From positions 1 through 47,295 of the forward strand of contig JASJEC010000089.1 of assembly GCA_030064845.1 (NCBI GenBank): 47,295 nucleotides of DNA, written 5' to 3'. This document shows, piece by piece, positions 16,125 through 24,142 of the stretch; position 1 is the stretch's first letter; the number at the start of each line of letters is the position of its first letter. Origin of the DNA: Kiloniellales bacterium (GTDB lineage: Bacteria > Pseudomonadota > Alphaproteobacteria > Kiloniellales > JAKSDN01). Made by a program: the position numbers and the translations under genes. A model generated the notes under the pieces. The model ran no database searches and was not told the DNA's origin. It saw nothing but the letters and a program-made list of their open reading frames with translations.

Positions 16125-17423
16125 CTAGTCGGTTGCCGCGCCAGCGGCAGTCTCGGCGTCGTCGGCGCTCTCAGCGCCGGCCTCGGCATCGACTTCCTGC
16201 GCGCTTTCCTTCGGCGGCTCGGGTTCCCTATTAGCCTGGATTGCCGCCTCGATCGCGGGCGCCGACAGGCTCTTCATGTCGATCACCTCGGGCTCGACCT
16301 CGAGCCCCTCGCGCGCCCGCTGCAGACCGACCACCACCACGCGCTCGTCCGCCTCGATGCCCTCCTCGACGACGCGCAGGCCGTCGACCAGTTGCCCCAA
16401 GGTCACGTTGCGCTTCTCGACAACGTTCTCGTCATTGACCACCAGGAGATACTGCCCGGATTGATCGAAACCGACCGCCCGTTCGGTGACCAGAGGCATG
16501 TCGGGTCGCGTGGCGATCGGCAGGCGTATGCGGGCAAAGAGACCCGGCAGCAAGATCGGCTGCTTGCCCGGATTCTCGAACACGCCGCGGACCCGGAGCG
16601 TTCCCGTGTTGGGATCGACCTGGGATTCGGCGAAATCCGTTTGGCCGATGTGCGGGTAGCCGCTCTCGGTCGCCAGTCCGAGTTCGAGAGGAGTCGCCTC
16701 CCGCTTGCCGGCGCGCCCCTCGTCGGCGTCCGTGGATCGGCTCATCGCCATGACCCGCAGAAGGTCGCGCTCGTTAATGTCGAAGAAAACGTACATCGGG
16801 TTGAAGGTCGTGATGTCGGTCAGGATCGTCGCCTCGCCCCTGCCGACGAGGTTGCCGACGTCGATCAGGTTGCGCCCGACCCGGCCGGAGATCGGCGCGG
16901 TCACCTGCGTGTAGCCGAGATTGATCTGGTCGCGGGTCAGGTTGGCCTTGCGGACCAGCACCTCGGCCTTCGCCGCAAGGAAATCGGCCCGGGCTTCGTC
17001 CACCTTGGCCTGCGAGATGTTGCCTCGCTTGAGCAGCCTCTCCGAGCGCTCCAGCGTCTTCGCCGTCTCGACCTGGCGGGCCTCGGCGCGCGCGAGCTCC
17101 GCCTCGGCCGCCTTGACCAGGGCCTCGTACTCGACCGGATCGATGGTGAACAGCAGGTCGCCCTGGTTGACCGGTGTGCCCGGCTCGAAATGGACGCGCT
17201 GGAGGACGCCGGGGACCCGGGCCGGCACCTCGACCCGGGCATAGGCCGAGGTCGTGCCGGTGAACTCCAAGTACTCCGTCACCTCGGTCACCAGGGGCTT
17301 GGCCACCGTGACCGCGGGCGCGGGCGGCGCGACGTAGGTATTCTGCTCTTCGCAGGCGAAGAGCAGGAACGAGGCCGTGGCCACGCCGAGAGCCCCCAGC
17401 CGCGCGCGTCGAACGCAACCCAT
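16125..17423 (-). CDS. RND efflux periplasmic adaptor (membrane fusion lipoprotein)
   Basis: 432 residues. The N-terminus GALGVATASFLLFAC is a lipoprotein signal with the lipobox Cys near residue 24, so it is anchored by lipid to the inner membrane. Then come a barrel-sandwich/lipoyl half (VEVPARVPGVLQRVHFEPG), an alpha-hairpin rich in Ala/Glu (LARAEARQVETAKTLERSERLLKR, within ~95-150), the second lipoyl half (INLGYTQVTAPISGRVG), a beta-barrel and the membrane-proximal domain. The acidic C-terminal tail is Ala/Glu-rich. The ATG at 17423 follows GGAGGGGAC; the ATG four codons upstream (17435) has no ribosome site. It links the RND pump to an outer-membrane channel encoded elsewhere. Confidence 0.93.
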   Translation of the reverse strand: MGCVRRARLGALGVATASFLLFACEEQNTYVAPPAPAVTVAKPLVTEVTEYLEFTGTTSAYARVEVPARVPGVLQRVHFEPGTPVNQGDLLFTIDPVEYEALVKAAEAELARAEARQVETAKTLERSERLLKRGNISQAKVDEARADFLAAKAEVLVRKANLTRDQINLGYTQVTAPISGRVGRNLIDVGNLVGRGEATILTDITTFNPMYVFFDINERDLLRVMAMSRSTDADEGRAGKREATPLELGLATESGYPHIGQTDFAESQVDPNTGTLRVRGVFENPGKQPILLPGLFARIRLPIATRPDMPLVTERAVGFDQSGQYLLVVNDENVVEKRNVTLGQLVDGLRVVEEGIEADERVVVVGLQRAREGLEVEPEVIDMKSLSAPAIEAAIQANREPEPPKESAQEVDAEAGAESADDAETAAGAATD

Positions 17424-17597
17424 GTCCCCTCCCATGCTTCAACGGACCGGGCGGCAGCTTTGCCCGCCCCGCCCACAATCCTCATACCGGAGAGACTTGT
17501 AGCACAAGGGCGGCGGCGGGGGGTGGTGGCAAATGCATGCGCGGCGCAACTTTTTGGGCCGTCGGCCGCTCCCGGGCCTGGAGTCCGAGACCCTGGT

Positions 17598-17629
17598 TCA
17601 ACCGTCTGATCTGGTTGAGTTTCGAAACT
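17598..17629. promoter_or_regulatory. Inverted repeats upstream of the RND operon (possible operator)
   Basis: TCAACC (17598-17603) and GGTTGA (17613-17618) form an inverted repeat with a 9-nt spacer, directly followed by the perfect 12-bp palindrome AGTTTCGAAACT (17618-17629). This lies 175-195 bp upstream of the adaptor gene in the 494-bp divergent region between it and the hemerythrin gene. TetR-family efflux repressors bind palindromes of this size; no such regulator is in the window. Confidence 0.4.
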
Positions 17630-17774
17630 GGCCGGAGCGGCCGTTGAAGCCGGTCTTGCGCCCGACCTAGAATCGGGTTCATGGCGATTCTCGGCCTCAT
17701 CTTCCAGCCATATGTTTTTACTAGAGAATCACGGGTTTGGGTCGTGACCACGGCCCGGTAGGCGCGGGCCGTTC

Positions 17775-17788
17775 TTGATCTGGATCAT
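17775..17788 (+). promoter_or_regulatory. FNR/FixK-type box upstream of hemerythrin
   Basis: TTGATCTGGATCAT has the same TTGAT-N4-ATCAT form as the boxes at 2118 and 4752. A TAAGCT (17810-17815) or TTAAGT (17815-17820) could serve as -10, giving a start near 17822-17827 with the box centred about 41-45 bp upstream (class II position). Confidence 0.6.
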
Positions 17789-17917
17789 TCATGCCGGGAC
17801 GCCGGTGCGTAAGCTTAAGTTCGGACGGTGCCGAGCCGGCCGAGGGAGAGGCGCCAGGACCTTGCCCCCGGCGGCGCATATCCCTGCACCGGCGGCAGAC
17901 GAGGGAGATGAGAGAAG

Positions 17918-18487
17918 ATGGCGGAAGTCCTGCGAAGGCTCGGCGAGGAGCACGCGAACCTCGCCCGTTTGTTGAACGCGATGGAGCACCAGCTGGAGAT
18001 TTTCGACCGCGGTGAGCAGCCCGACTACGACGTGCTCACGGCGGCCGCCGAGTACTTCACGGAGTTCCCCGACCGCTGCCACCATCCAAAGGAAGACCTG
18101 ATCTTCCGCAGGCTGCGAGAGAAGGATCCGGCCGCCGCCGAGGCGATCGGGGACCTGGAAGGCGAGCACAGTGAGATCAGCGAGAACGTGCATCGCTTCC
18201 GGGAAGCGGTCGCGCGCGTGCGGGACGAGGTCGAGGTCCCGAGGAGCGCCTTCGACGCGGCGATGCGCAACTTCATCGACGACCTGCGCCGGCACATGAA
18301 GATGGAGCAGGAACATTTTTTCCCGACGGCGCGCGCGGTTCTGGACGAGGCGGACTGGGCCGACATTGATCGCCAGGTGACCGACGAGGACGACCCGCTG
18401 TTCGGCGCCAAGGCCGCGGGGAAGTACGAGAGCCTGCTCCAGGATATCCTGGCATGGGAGAGAGAGGACGAAGCGGCGGGACGGTGA
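17918..18487 (+). CDS. Hemerythrin-domain protein
   Basis: A 189-residue cytosolic four-helix protein with a non-haem di-iron site. Ligand candidates can be seen in each helix: His12 (EEHANL) or His24, His55/His56 with Glu59/Asp60 (CHHPKED), His84 (GEHSEI), His126, Glu130 and His133 (RRHMKMEQEHFF). This is the HHE-type bacterial hemerythrin pattern. Such proteins bind O2 or NO, or act in iron-sulphur repair. The FNR-type box 143 bp upstream suggests induction at low oxygen, in line with an oxygen- or NO-handling role. The ~60 C-terminal residues are acidic and beyond the core domain. A GAGGGAGATGAGAGAAG stretch precedes the ATG. Confidence 0.92.
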   Translation: MAEVLRRLGEEHANLARLLNAMEHQLEIFDRGEQPDYDVLTAAAEYFTEFPDRCHHPKEDLIFRRLREKDPAAAEAIGDLEGEHSEISENVHRFREAVARVRDEVEVPRSAFDAAMRNFIDDLRRHMKMEQEHFFPTARAVLDEADWADIDRQVTDEDDPLFGAKAAGKYESLLQDILAWEREDEAAGR

Positions 18488-18596
18488 CGCGGTCGCGGCC
18501 GGCGCAGCCTCGCAACGCGGGGCGGCCGGGCCCTTTCTCGCCGGGCTGCGGCGAAGGCGTCTTCTGCGGCTGTCGGGCGCTCCCGCCCTCGCCGGC

Positions 18597-19775
18597 TTGT
18601 CGAACCCACTGTCCCCGGCGGCGGCCTTGGTAAAGCCCGAACCGGAAATCGGCGCGTCCCCGGCCGACCGGAACGCCGTCACCCTCTTCCTCTGCGGCGA
18701 CGTGATGACCGGGCGCGGCATCGACCAGGTGCTGCCCCACCCGGGCGACTCGCGGATCTGCGAGCGCTACCTCACCTCGGCCGAGGCCTATGTCGCGCTC
18801 GCCGAGAAGGCCAACGGCCCGATCGATCGGCCGTTGGGCTTCGCCGGCATCTGGGGCGAAGCCCTGCCCGAGCTGTCGCGGCGCGCGCCCGACCTGCGGA
18901 TCGTCAACCTCGAGACCAGCATTACCAAAAGCGAAGACTGCACGGACAAGGGCATCAGCTACCGTATGAGCCCAGACAACCTTCCCTGCCTCACGGCGGC
19001 CGGGATCGACTGCTGCGTGCTGGCGAACAACCACGTGCTGGACTGGGGCCGCGCGGGGCTGATCGAGACCCTGGAGACCCTGGAGGCGGCCGGGATCTGC
19101 ACCGCCGGCGCGGGCCGCGACGCGCGCGAGGCGCGCAGGCCGGCAATCCTCGAGGTGGCGGACAAGCGCCGCGTTCTGGTCTTCTCCTTCGGCGCTGAGA
19201 CCGGCGGCGTTCCCCGGGACTGGTCTGCGGCCGATGACCGGCCGGGCGTCAACTACTTGGACGACCTCTCGACGAGTGCCGCCGAAGCCATCGCGGTCCA
19301 GGTCAGGGCGGCGAAGCGGACCCGGGATATCGCAATTGTCTCGATCCACTGGGGCGGCAACTGGGGCTACGAGATTCCGAGCGCGCAGCGCGCGTTCGCC
19401 CGGCGCCTGATCGACGACGCCAGCGTCGACCTGGTCTACGGCCACTCGTCGCACCACCCCAAGGGCGTCGAGGTCTACAAGGATCGCCCGATCTTCTACG
19501 GCTGCGGCGACTTCCTGAACGACTACGAGGGCATCCGCGGCTACGAGCAGTTCCGGGACGATCTGGTCCTCATGTACTTCCCGAGCCTTGCCCCGGAGAC
19601 GGGCGCGTTGCTCCGCTGCGAGATGGTCCCGCTCCAGATCAGGAACCTCCGGCTCAATCGCCCCTCGCCGAAGGACGCCCGCTGGCTGCGGGATCTGATG
19701 AACCGCGAAGGCGAGAGGCTAGGAACCGGCGTCGAGGTGATGGAAGACGATACGCTCCGGCTCACCTGGCAGTGA
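18597..19775 (+). CDS. CapA/PgsA-family metallophosphatase-fold protein
   Basis: A protein of the CapA (poly-gamma-glutamate capsule biosynthesis) family with the dinuclear-metal phosphoesterase fold. Motifs in order: FLCGDVMTGRGID, VNLETSIT, NNHVLDWGRAG, SIHWGGNWGYE, GHSSHHPKGVEV and YGCGDFLNDYEG. The start is uncertain. The TTG at 18597 gives 392 residues, but the frame is open upstream and encodes RRRRLLRLSGAPALAGL just before it, which looks like a signal or Tat-like leader; I find no good start codon for that longer form. The gene follows hemerythrin by 109 bp in the same direction. No other capsule or glutamate-polymer gene is adjacent, so the substrate is unknown. Confidence 0.85.
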   Translation: MSNPLSPAAALVKPEPEIGASPADRNAVTLFLCGDVMTGRGIDQVLPHPGDSRICERYLTSAEAYVALAEKANGPIDRPLGFAGIWGEALPELSRRAPDLRIVNLETSITKSEDCTDKGISYRMSPDNLPCLTAAGIDCCVLANNHVLDWGRAGLIETLETLEAAGICTAGAGRDAREARRPAILEVADKRRVLVFSFGAETGGVPRDWSAADDRPGVNYLDDLSTSAAEAIAVQVRAAKRTRDIAIVSIHWGGNWGYEIPSAQRAFARRLIDDASVDLVYGHSSHHPKGVEVYKDRPIFYGCGDFLNDYEGIRGYEQFRDDLVLMYFPSLAPETGALLRCEMVPLQIRNLRLNRPSPKDARWLRDLMNREGERLGTGVEVMEDDTLRLTWQ

Positions 19776-19862
19776 TTCGGAAGCGCGATGTCATGAGACC
19801 GATCGAGAGCTGATATCAGGGTTGCACCCTAAGCTTCTATAAAAGCGGAGGAAGCGCCAGCC

Positions 19863-20903
19863 ATGACGACCCCTTCGACGTTGGATCTGCTCACCTGGGC
19901 GGGAATCGTACTGTGCCTGAGCCAGGCTGGCATGTTCTCCGGATTGAACCTCGCCGTCTTTTGCGTCGGCCGCATGAGGCTCGAGATCGAGGCCACGCTC
20001 GGCGATCCACAGGCTTTGAAGGTGCTTGCTCTCAGGCGCGATCCCAATCTCACCCTGACGACCATCCTCTGGGGCAACGTGGCGGTCAACGTTCTGCTCA
20101 CGCTGCTGTCGGATTCCGTCCTGACCGGCGTCTCGGCTTTCCTGTTCTCGACCTTCGCGATCACGATCTTCGGCGAAATCCTGCCCCAGGCTTACTGCTC
20201 CAACCACGCCATGCGCATCGTTTCCGCACTGACGCCCGTGTTGAGAGCCTATGGAGTCCTGCTCTATCCCCTCGCCAAGCCCTCGGCTGCCGTGCTCAAC
20301 CGGTGGCTCGGGCGGCAGGGGGTGCGTCTCTACCGCGAGCGCGAGATGCGCGAGCTGATCCACAAACACTTCGAAGCCGAGGGCGCCGAGATCCAACGAC
20401 TCGAGGGACTGGGCGCCCTCAACTTCCTCGCTCTGGACGACCTCAGGGTCTCCGAGGAAGGCGAGATCCTCGACCCGAGAAGCGTGATCAGCCTGCCGCT
20501 CGAGAACGGCCTCCCCGTCTTCCCCGCGATCCGCGCAACGGCCACCGATCCCTTCCTCAAACAGATCGACCGTTCCGGCCGCAAGTGGATCGTCGTCACG
20601 GACCTGTCGAACGAACCCCAGTTCGTCTTGAACTCCGACGCCTTTCTCCGCGGTGCGCTCTTCGCGCCAGCCAGCTTTCGGCCCCTCGCCCACTGCCACC
20701 GGCCGATCATCGTGCGCGATCCCGGGCGGCGCCTCGGCGACGTCATCGGGCTCTTGAAGGTTCACCCCGACGGTCCCGGCGACAATGTCATCGATAACGA
20801 CGTCATCCTCGTCTGGGGACGGGAAAAGCGCGTGATCACTGGCGCCGACATCCTCGGCCGCTTGATGAGCGGAATCGCCTCCGTCGAAGCGCCTGCTCGC
20901 TAG
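19863..20903 (+). CDS. CNNM/DUF21-type membrane protein (HlyC/CorC-like)
   Basis: 346 residues. The first ~140 form a CNNM (DUF21) membrane domain: LCLSQAGMFSGLNLAVFCVGRMRLE, NLTLTTILWGNVAVNVLLTLLSDS and the signature TFAITIFGEILPQAYCSNHA. A helical linker REREMRELIHKHFE follows, and then a CBS-pair-like region with LPVFPAIRATATDPFLKQIDRSGRKWIVV and HRPIIVRDPGRRLGDVIGLLKV, which is diverged. The C-terminal CorC_HlyC domain common in bacterial members is missing. CNNM proteins are linked with Mg2+ or other divalent-cation export. GGAGGAAGC lies ahead of the ATG. Convergent with the MFS/TerC pair (34 bp apart). Confidence 0.85.
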   Translation: MTTPSTLDLLTWAGIVLCLSQAGMFSGLNLAVFCVGRMRLEIEATLGDPQALKVLALRRDPNLTLTTILWGNVAVNVLLTLLSDSVLTGVSAFLFSTFAITIFGEILPQAYCSNHAMRIVSALTPVLRAYGVLLYPLAKPSAAVLNRWLGRQGVRLYREREMRELIHKHFEAEGAEIQRLEGLGALNFLALDDLRVSEEGEILDPRSVISLPLENGLPVFPAIRATATDPFLKQIDRSGRKWIVVTDLSNEPQFVLNSDAFLRGALFAPASFRPLAHCHRPIIVRDPGRRLGDVIGLLKVHPDGPGDNVIDNDVILVWGREKRVITGADILGRLMSGIASVEAPAR

Positions 20904-20937
20904 GGGCAGCCCGCCGATCAGTCAAGCGCGGTCCACG

Positions 20938-22269
20938 TCACCGTGCAGCATCCTCCCCGTCGTCGGGCGATTTTGGAATCTTCTCGGCTCCCGACTGCGT
21001 AGGCTCGGCGTTGGCGGCGGTTGTATCCAAATCGGTCTGGGATGATTCGTGCGACAAGGGGTCGACTGTCGAGACGGTCTGCGCGACCCGAATCGAGTCC
21101 GCGAAGGCGACGCGCTCTTCTTCCGATGCGGGACCTCTTCTGCGCATGCGGTAGATGACGAAAACCACGATCAAGACGTGAACGGCAGCCGTGTAGGTGA
21201 ACAGAGTTCCCACGCCCATAAAGCGCATGGTGGTCGAGGCCAAGAGAGGGCCGAGTACCGCGCCGATGCCGAAGACCAAGAGCAGGCCGCCCGCCGCTTC
21301 GAGAAAGCCTTTCGGCTCGACAAAATCGTTCATGTGAGCGACCGAGAGCGAGTACATGGGGAAAGCGAAGAGGCCGAACAGGAAAATGAAGACGAAGATC
21401 GCCCAGTCCCAGAAGGGATTGAAGACGGTCATCCCGACCCCGGCGAGCGCGGCGCCGAACGCCGCGAGGACGATCACCTTGCGGCGGTCCATTCTGTCGG
21501 ACAGCCGTCCGAGCGGCCATTGTCCGAGGGCGCCCGCGATCACCGCCACGCTCATGAAGAGCGCGACCCGGGCCGTGCTCGAGTCCTCCGTCTGCGCGAA
21601 GACTGGTGCCAGCGACCAGAAGGCGCCGTTGGCGAGCCCGACGGCAAAACACCCCATGACGCCGACCGGCGAGAGCTTGTAGAGGTAGGCGAAGCGGATC
21701 CTGACCGCCTCGATCGGCGCCGGCGCTTGAGCCGTCGTTAGGGCGATCGGAACAGCCGCCAAGGAAACCAGGATAGAAGCCAGGGAAAACAGCGGGAAGC
21801 TCCAAGGGTCATCCAACATCAGCATCAACTGACCTATGGTGATGACCGTCAAGTTGATGATCGTATAGATCGAGAAGATCAGTCCTCGGTTCTCGTTGGT
21901 GGACCGCTCGTTGAGCCAGCTCTCGATCACCATGTAGAGCACGGCGAAACAGAAACCCGTGGTCATCCGCAGAATCCACCACGCGTAGGCGTCGACCACG
22001 AGCGCGTGCAGCAAGGCGACCGACGACGCGATGGCGACCATGGCCGCGAAGCTCCGGATGTGCCCGGCACGCCTTACGACGTGGGGCCCAAGAAGACAGC
22101 CGGCGGCGAACCCGACGAAGTACGAGGAACCGAGCACGCCAATGTCCAGGGCGCTGAACTCCTCGAGGCTAGCCCGAACTGGAAGCAGCGTGCCCTGCAA
22201 CCCGTTGCCCATGAGAAGCAGAGCTACGCTGACAAGAAGCGCTGCGACAGGTGCCACTGCGGCGGTCAT
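20938..22269 (-). CDS. MFS transporter (YcaD-like)
   Basis: 443 residues with twelve hydrophobic segments in two halves. YcaD-like stretches: [34 protein letters not shown] at the N-terminus (in part), [20 protein letters not shown] around TM4, and [21 protein letters not shown] between TM8 and TM9, the MFS loop motif. The ~60-residue C-terminal tail is hydrophilic. The start codon overlaps the end of the TerC gene by 4 bp, so the two are translationally coupled. Substrate unknown; the pairing with TerC suggests metal or envelope stress, but weakly. Confidence 0.9.
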   Translation of the reverse strand: MTAAVAPVAALLVSVALLLMGNGLQGTLLPVRASLEEFSALDIGVLGSSYFVGFAAGCLLGPHVVRRAGHIRSFAAMVAIASSVALLHALVVDAYAWWILRMTTGFCFAVLYMVIESWLNERSTNENRGLIFSIYTIINLTVITIGQLMLMLDDPWSFPLFSLASILVSLAAVPIALTTAQAPAPIEAVRIRFAYLYKLSPVGVMGCFAVGLANGAFWSLAPVFAQTEDSSTARVALFMSVAVIAGALGQWPLGRLSDRMDRRKVIVLAAFGAALAGVGMTVFNPFWDWAIFVFIFLFGLFAFPMYSLSVAHMNDFVEPKGFLEAAGGLLLVFGIGAVLGPLLASTTMRFMGVGTLFTYTAAVHVLIVVFVIYRMRRRGPASEEERVAFADSIRVAQTVSTVDPLSHESSQTDLDTTAANAEPTQSGAEKIPKSPDDGEDAAR

Positions 22270-23018
22270 GTCTCGACCTCGCTTCTCTTTCTTCGTCTGG
22301 CCCGGCGCGCGAGGATGTTAAGCCCTTCCACCAGAGCCGAGAACGCCATCGCGGCGTAGATGTAGCCCTTCGGCACGTGAACGCCGAAACCCTCGGCGAT
22401 CAAAGTCGTCCCGATCAACAGCAGAAAGCCCAAGGCCAGCATCACGACCGTCGGATTGGCGTGGATGAAATCTGCCAAGGGCTCTGCCGCAAGCAACATC
22501 GCAAGGACAGCCGCGATGACGGCCACCACCATGATCGGTACGTGGGGTGTCATGCCGACGGCCGTGATGATGCTATCGATCGAAAATACCAGGTCCAGGG
22601 CCAGGATCTGAACCACCGTTCCCGAGAAGCTGACCGACACCGCGCCCGGCGCGAAAACGGTGTCCGACGGATCCGGATCCACGCTGTGGTGGATCTCTTT
22701 CGTTGCCTTCCATACCAGGAATAGCCCGCCGACGATCAGGATCATGTCCCGCCAGGAAAACGCCTGCTCGAACAACGTGAAGATCGGCTCGGTGAGCTGG
22801 ATGATGAAGGTGACCATGCCCAGGAGTCCCAGCCTGAGAACAAGCGCCGCCATGATGCCCATGCGCCGTGCACGCCTGCGCTGCCCCTCCGGAAGCTTGT
22901 TGGATAGGATCGATATGAAGATCAGATTGTCGATGCCGAGCACGACCTCCATGACGATCAGCGTCGCGAGAGCAACCCATGCTGTCGGATCGGCCATCAG
23001 TGACGCGAGACTTTCCAT
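22266..23018 (-). CDS. TerC-family integral membrane protein
   Basis: 250 residues with about seven membrane helices. The two TerC acidic signatures are present: [16 protein letters not shown] (near residues 28-43) and [16 protein letters not shown] (near 140-155). An Arg-rich loop RRRARRMG follows the first. The C-terminus ends in a basic tail. TerC proteins export Mn2+ or act with exoenzyme/metal handling during secretion; which applies here is unknown. First gene of a two-gene operon with the MFS transporter (ATGA overlap). GGAGA lies about ten bases before the ATG. Confidence 0.92.
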   Translation of the reverse strand: MESLASLMADPTAWVALATLIVMEVVLGIDNLIFISILSNKLPEGQRRRARRMGIMAALVLRLGLLGMVTFIIQLTEPIFTLFEQAFSWRDMILIVGGLFLVWKATKEIHHSVDPDPSDTVFAPGAVSVSFSGTVVQILALDLVFSIDSIITAVGMTPHVPIMVVAVIAAVLAMLLAAEPLADFIHANPTVVMLALGFLLLIGTTLIAEGFGVHVPKGYIYAAMAFSALVEGLNILARRARRRKRSEVET

Positions 23019-23514
23019 GATCTGAAATCTCCGGAATTCCTGTGCGGTCGGAAATCTAAGCTTATGCTGACGTTCGCTTCGCCGGGGCTGGAGCCCGGGA
23101 AAGCGGTCTTGGGCTCGTCACGAACTGACAAGTCAGGATCGGCTACGCTCCGCTGATCCGGCTTCACTGGGCGTCGGCGATGCCTGTCGAAGCACGCAGA
23201 GAGAAAACCTCTGCCGTTGGGCGGAGCCTCAAGTGCGCGAAAGGTCTTTGGCCCGCTGCGTGATAATCGATCTTGGTGCTATCGCCCTGAAGCCGATTCC
23301 CTTCGACCGGCCAAAGCAGACCCCTGCCCCTGGCCGCTATCACCGCAACCAAGGCTGCAATCGATATCATTCCTCCAAGAAGGCCCCAAAGTGCGGCAAG
23401 TCTCCGTCACTCTCCATTCGTCCATTGTTCGACTAGCGCCAGGCAGCGCCATTCGAGAGCCGGCCCCTCTTTTTTTTCGTGCTGGGCTTCTGCCAGGCGA
23501 CCTGCGCCTCCCTC
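23019..23514. other. Intergenic region without recognisable gene
   Basis: Nearly 500 bases between the TerC start and the end of the small minus-strand gene. It should carry the TerC promoter. Overlapping open frames on both strands give low-complexity, Arg/Pro-rich translations with no motif, and I reject them. Confidence 0.5.
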
Positions 23515-23733
23515 TCAGCATTCCGTCGGCGCATCCCGTGGCCCGAGCGACGCATATTGCCATGAGCGCTTCAGCCCCTTGGCCGCCTCGTCATGTGTTT
23601 CGAACACGCCCAGCTGGCGCCGTTCGCGGCGCCCGTCCACGGTAACCAAGTAGGCGCTCACGCTCCAAGTATCGGCCTTATTCTTCTCGACCACGATCGC
23701 CACGCGCTGTGGCGTGTCCAGTGTGAGTTCCAT
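23515..23733 (-). CDS. Small conserved-looking protein of unknown function
   Basis: 72 residues starting MELTLDTPQRVAIVVE. The composition is that of a real soluble protein: beta-strand-like TWSVSAYLVTVDG, then RRERRQLGVFETHDEAAKGL, a helix of the kind seen in small AP2-like or DUF proteins. AAGGAG lies eleven bases ahead of the ATG. No family is recognised. It stands alone between two non-coding stretches. Confidence 0.6.
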   Translation of the reverse strand: MELTLDTPQRVAIVVEKNKADTWSVSAYLVTVDGRRERRQLGVFETHDEAAKGLKRSWQYASLGPRDAPTEC

Positions 23734-24142
23734 CGAATCCTGTTCTCCTTGGGATCTCTCTTCAGGCTGGCACGTGGGTGCTATGCCCTCGCCGGTTGCT
23801 TCATTGCTCTTGATAACAGCTCAATGTGACCGCGCTGCCACTTTCCGCACGCCTTCAGCCGCTCACCCCACAACGGGCGTCTGGGATTTGTCTGATCGTG
23901 ATATATATGCAAGATCGCTCTATAGACAAATTTTTTTTGCTATAGCGATATTTTTTATGTATGCGTCACGCCGCCTGAAACGCCGGGCAGAGCCAGAAAC
24001 ACCACAGGGGCCTATTCCCCGGCCCCAGGCCGCGGGGTCTATGACGACTCCTCTTGCCTGGACTCGGACTTGCGTCGTGGGATCTTGATACCAGCTTCTT
24101 TGGTTCTCTGATGGGTATTCCGGCGAGTGGGAGACCGATACA
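23734..24142. other. AT-rich intergenic region with T-tract motif
   Basis: About 410 bases between the divergent small gene and the DUF3772 channel. Positions 23898-23960 are strikingly AT-rich for this genome (ATATATATGC, TTTTTTTTGCTATAG at 23931-23945, ATATTTTTTATG). The 15-mer at 23931 recurs exactly at 26856. No gene is seen. Confidence 0.6.

Noticed and set aside
13791..17609. Long plus-strand frames over the RND genes
   Set aside because: Asp/Arg/His-rich shadows of strongly conserved genes on the other strand.
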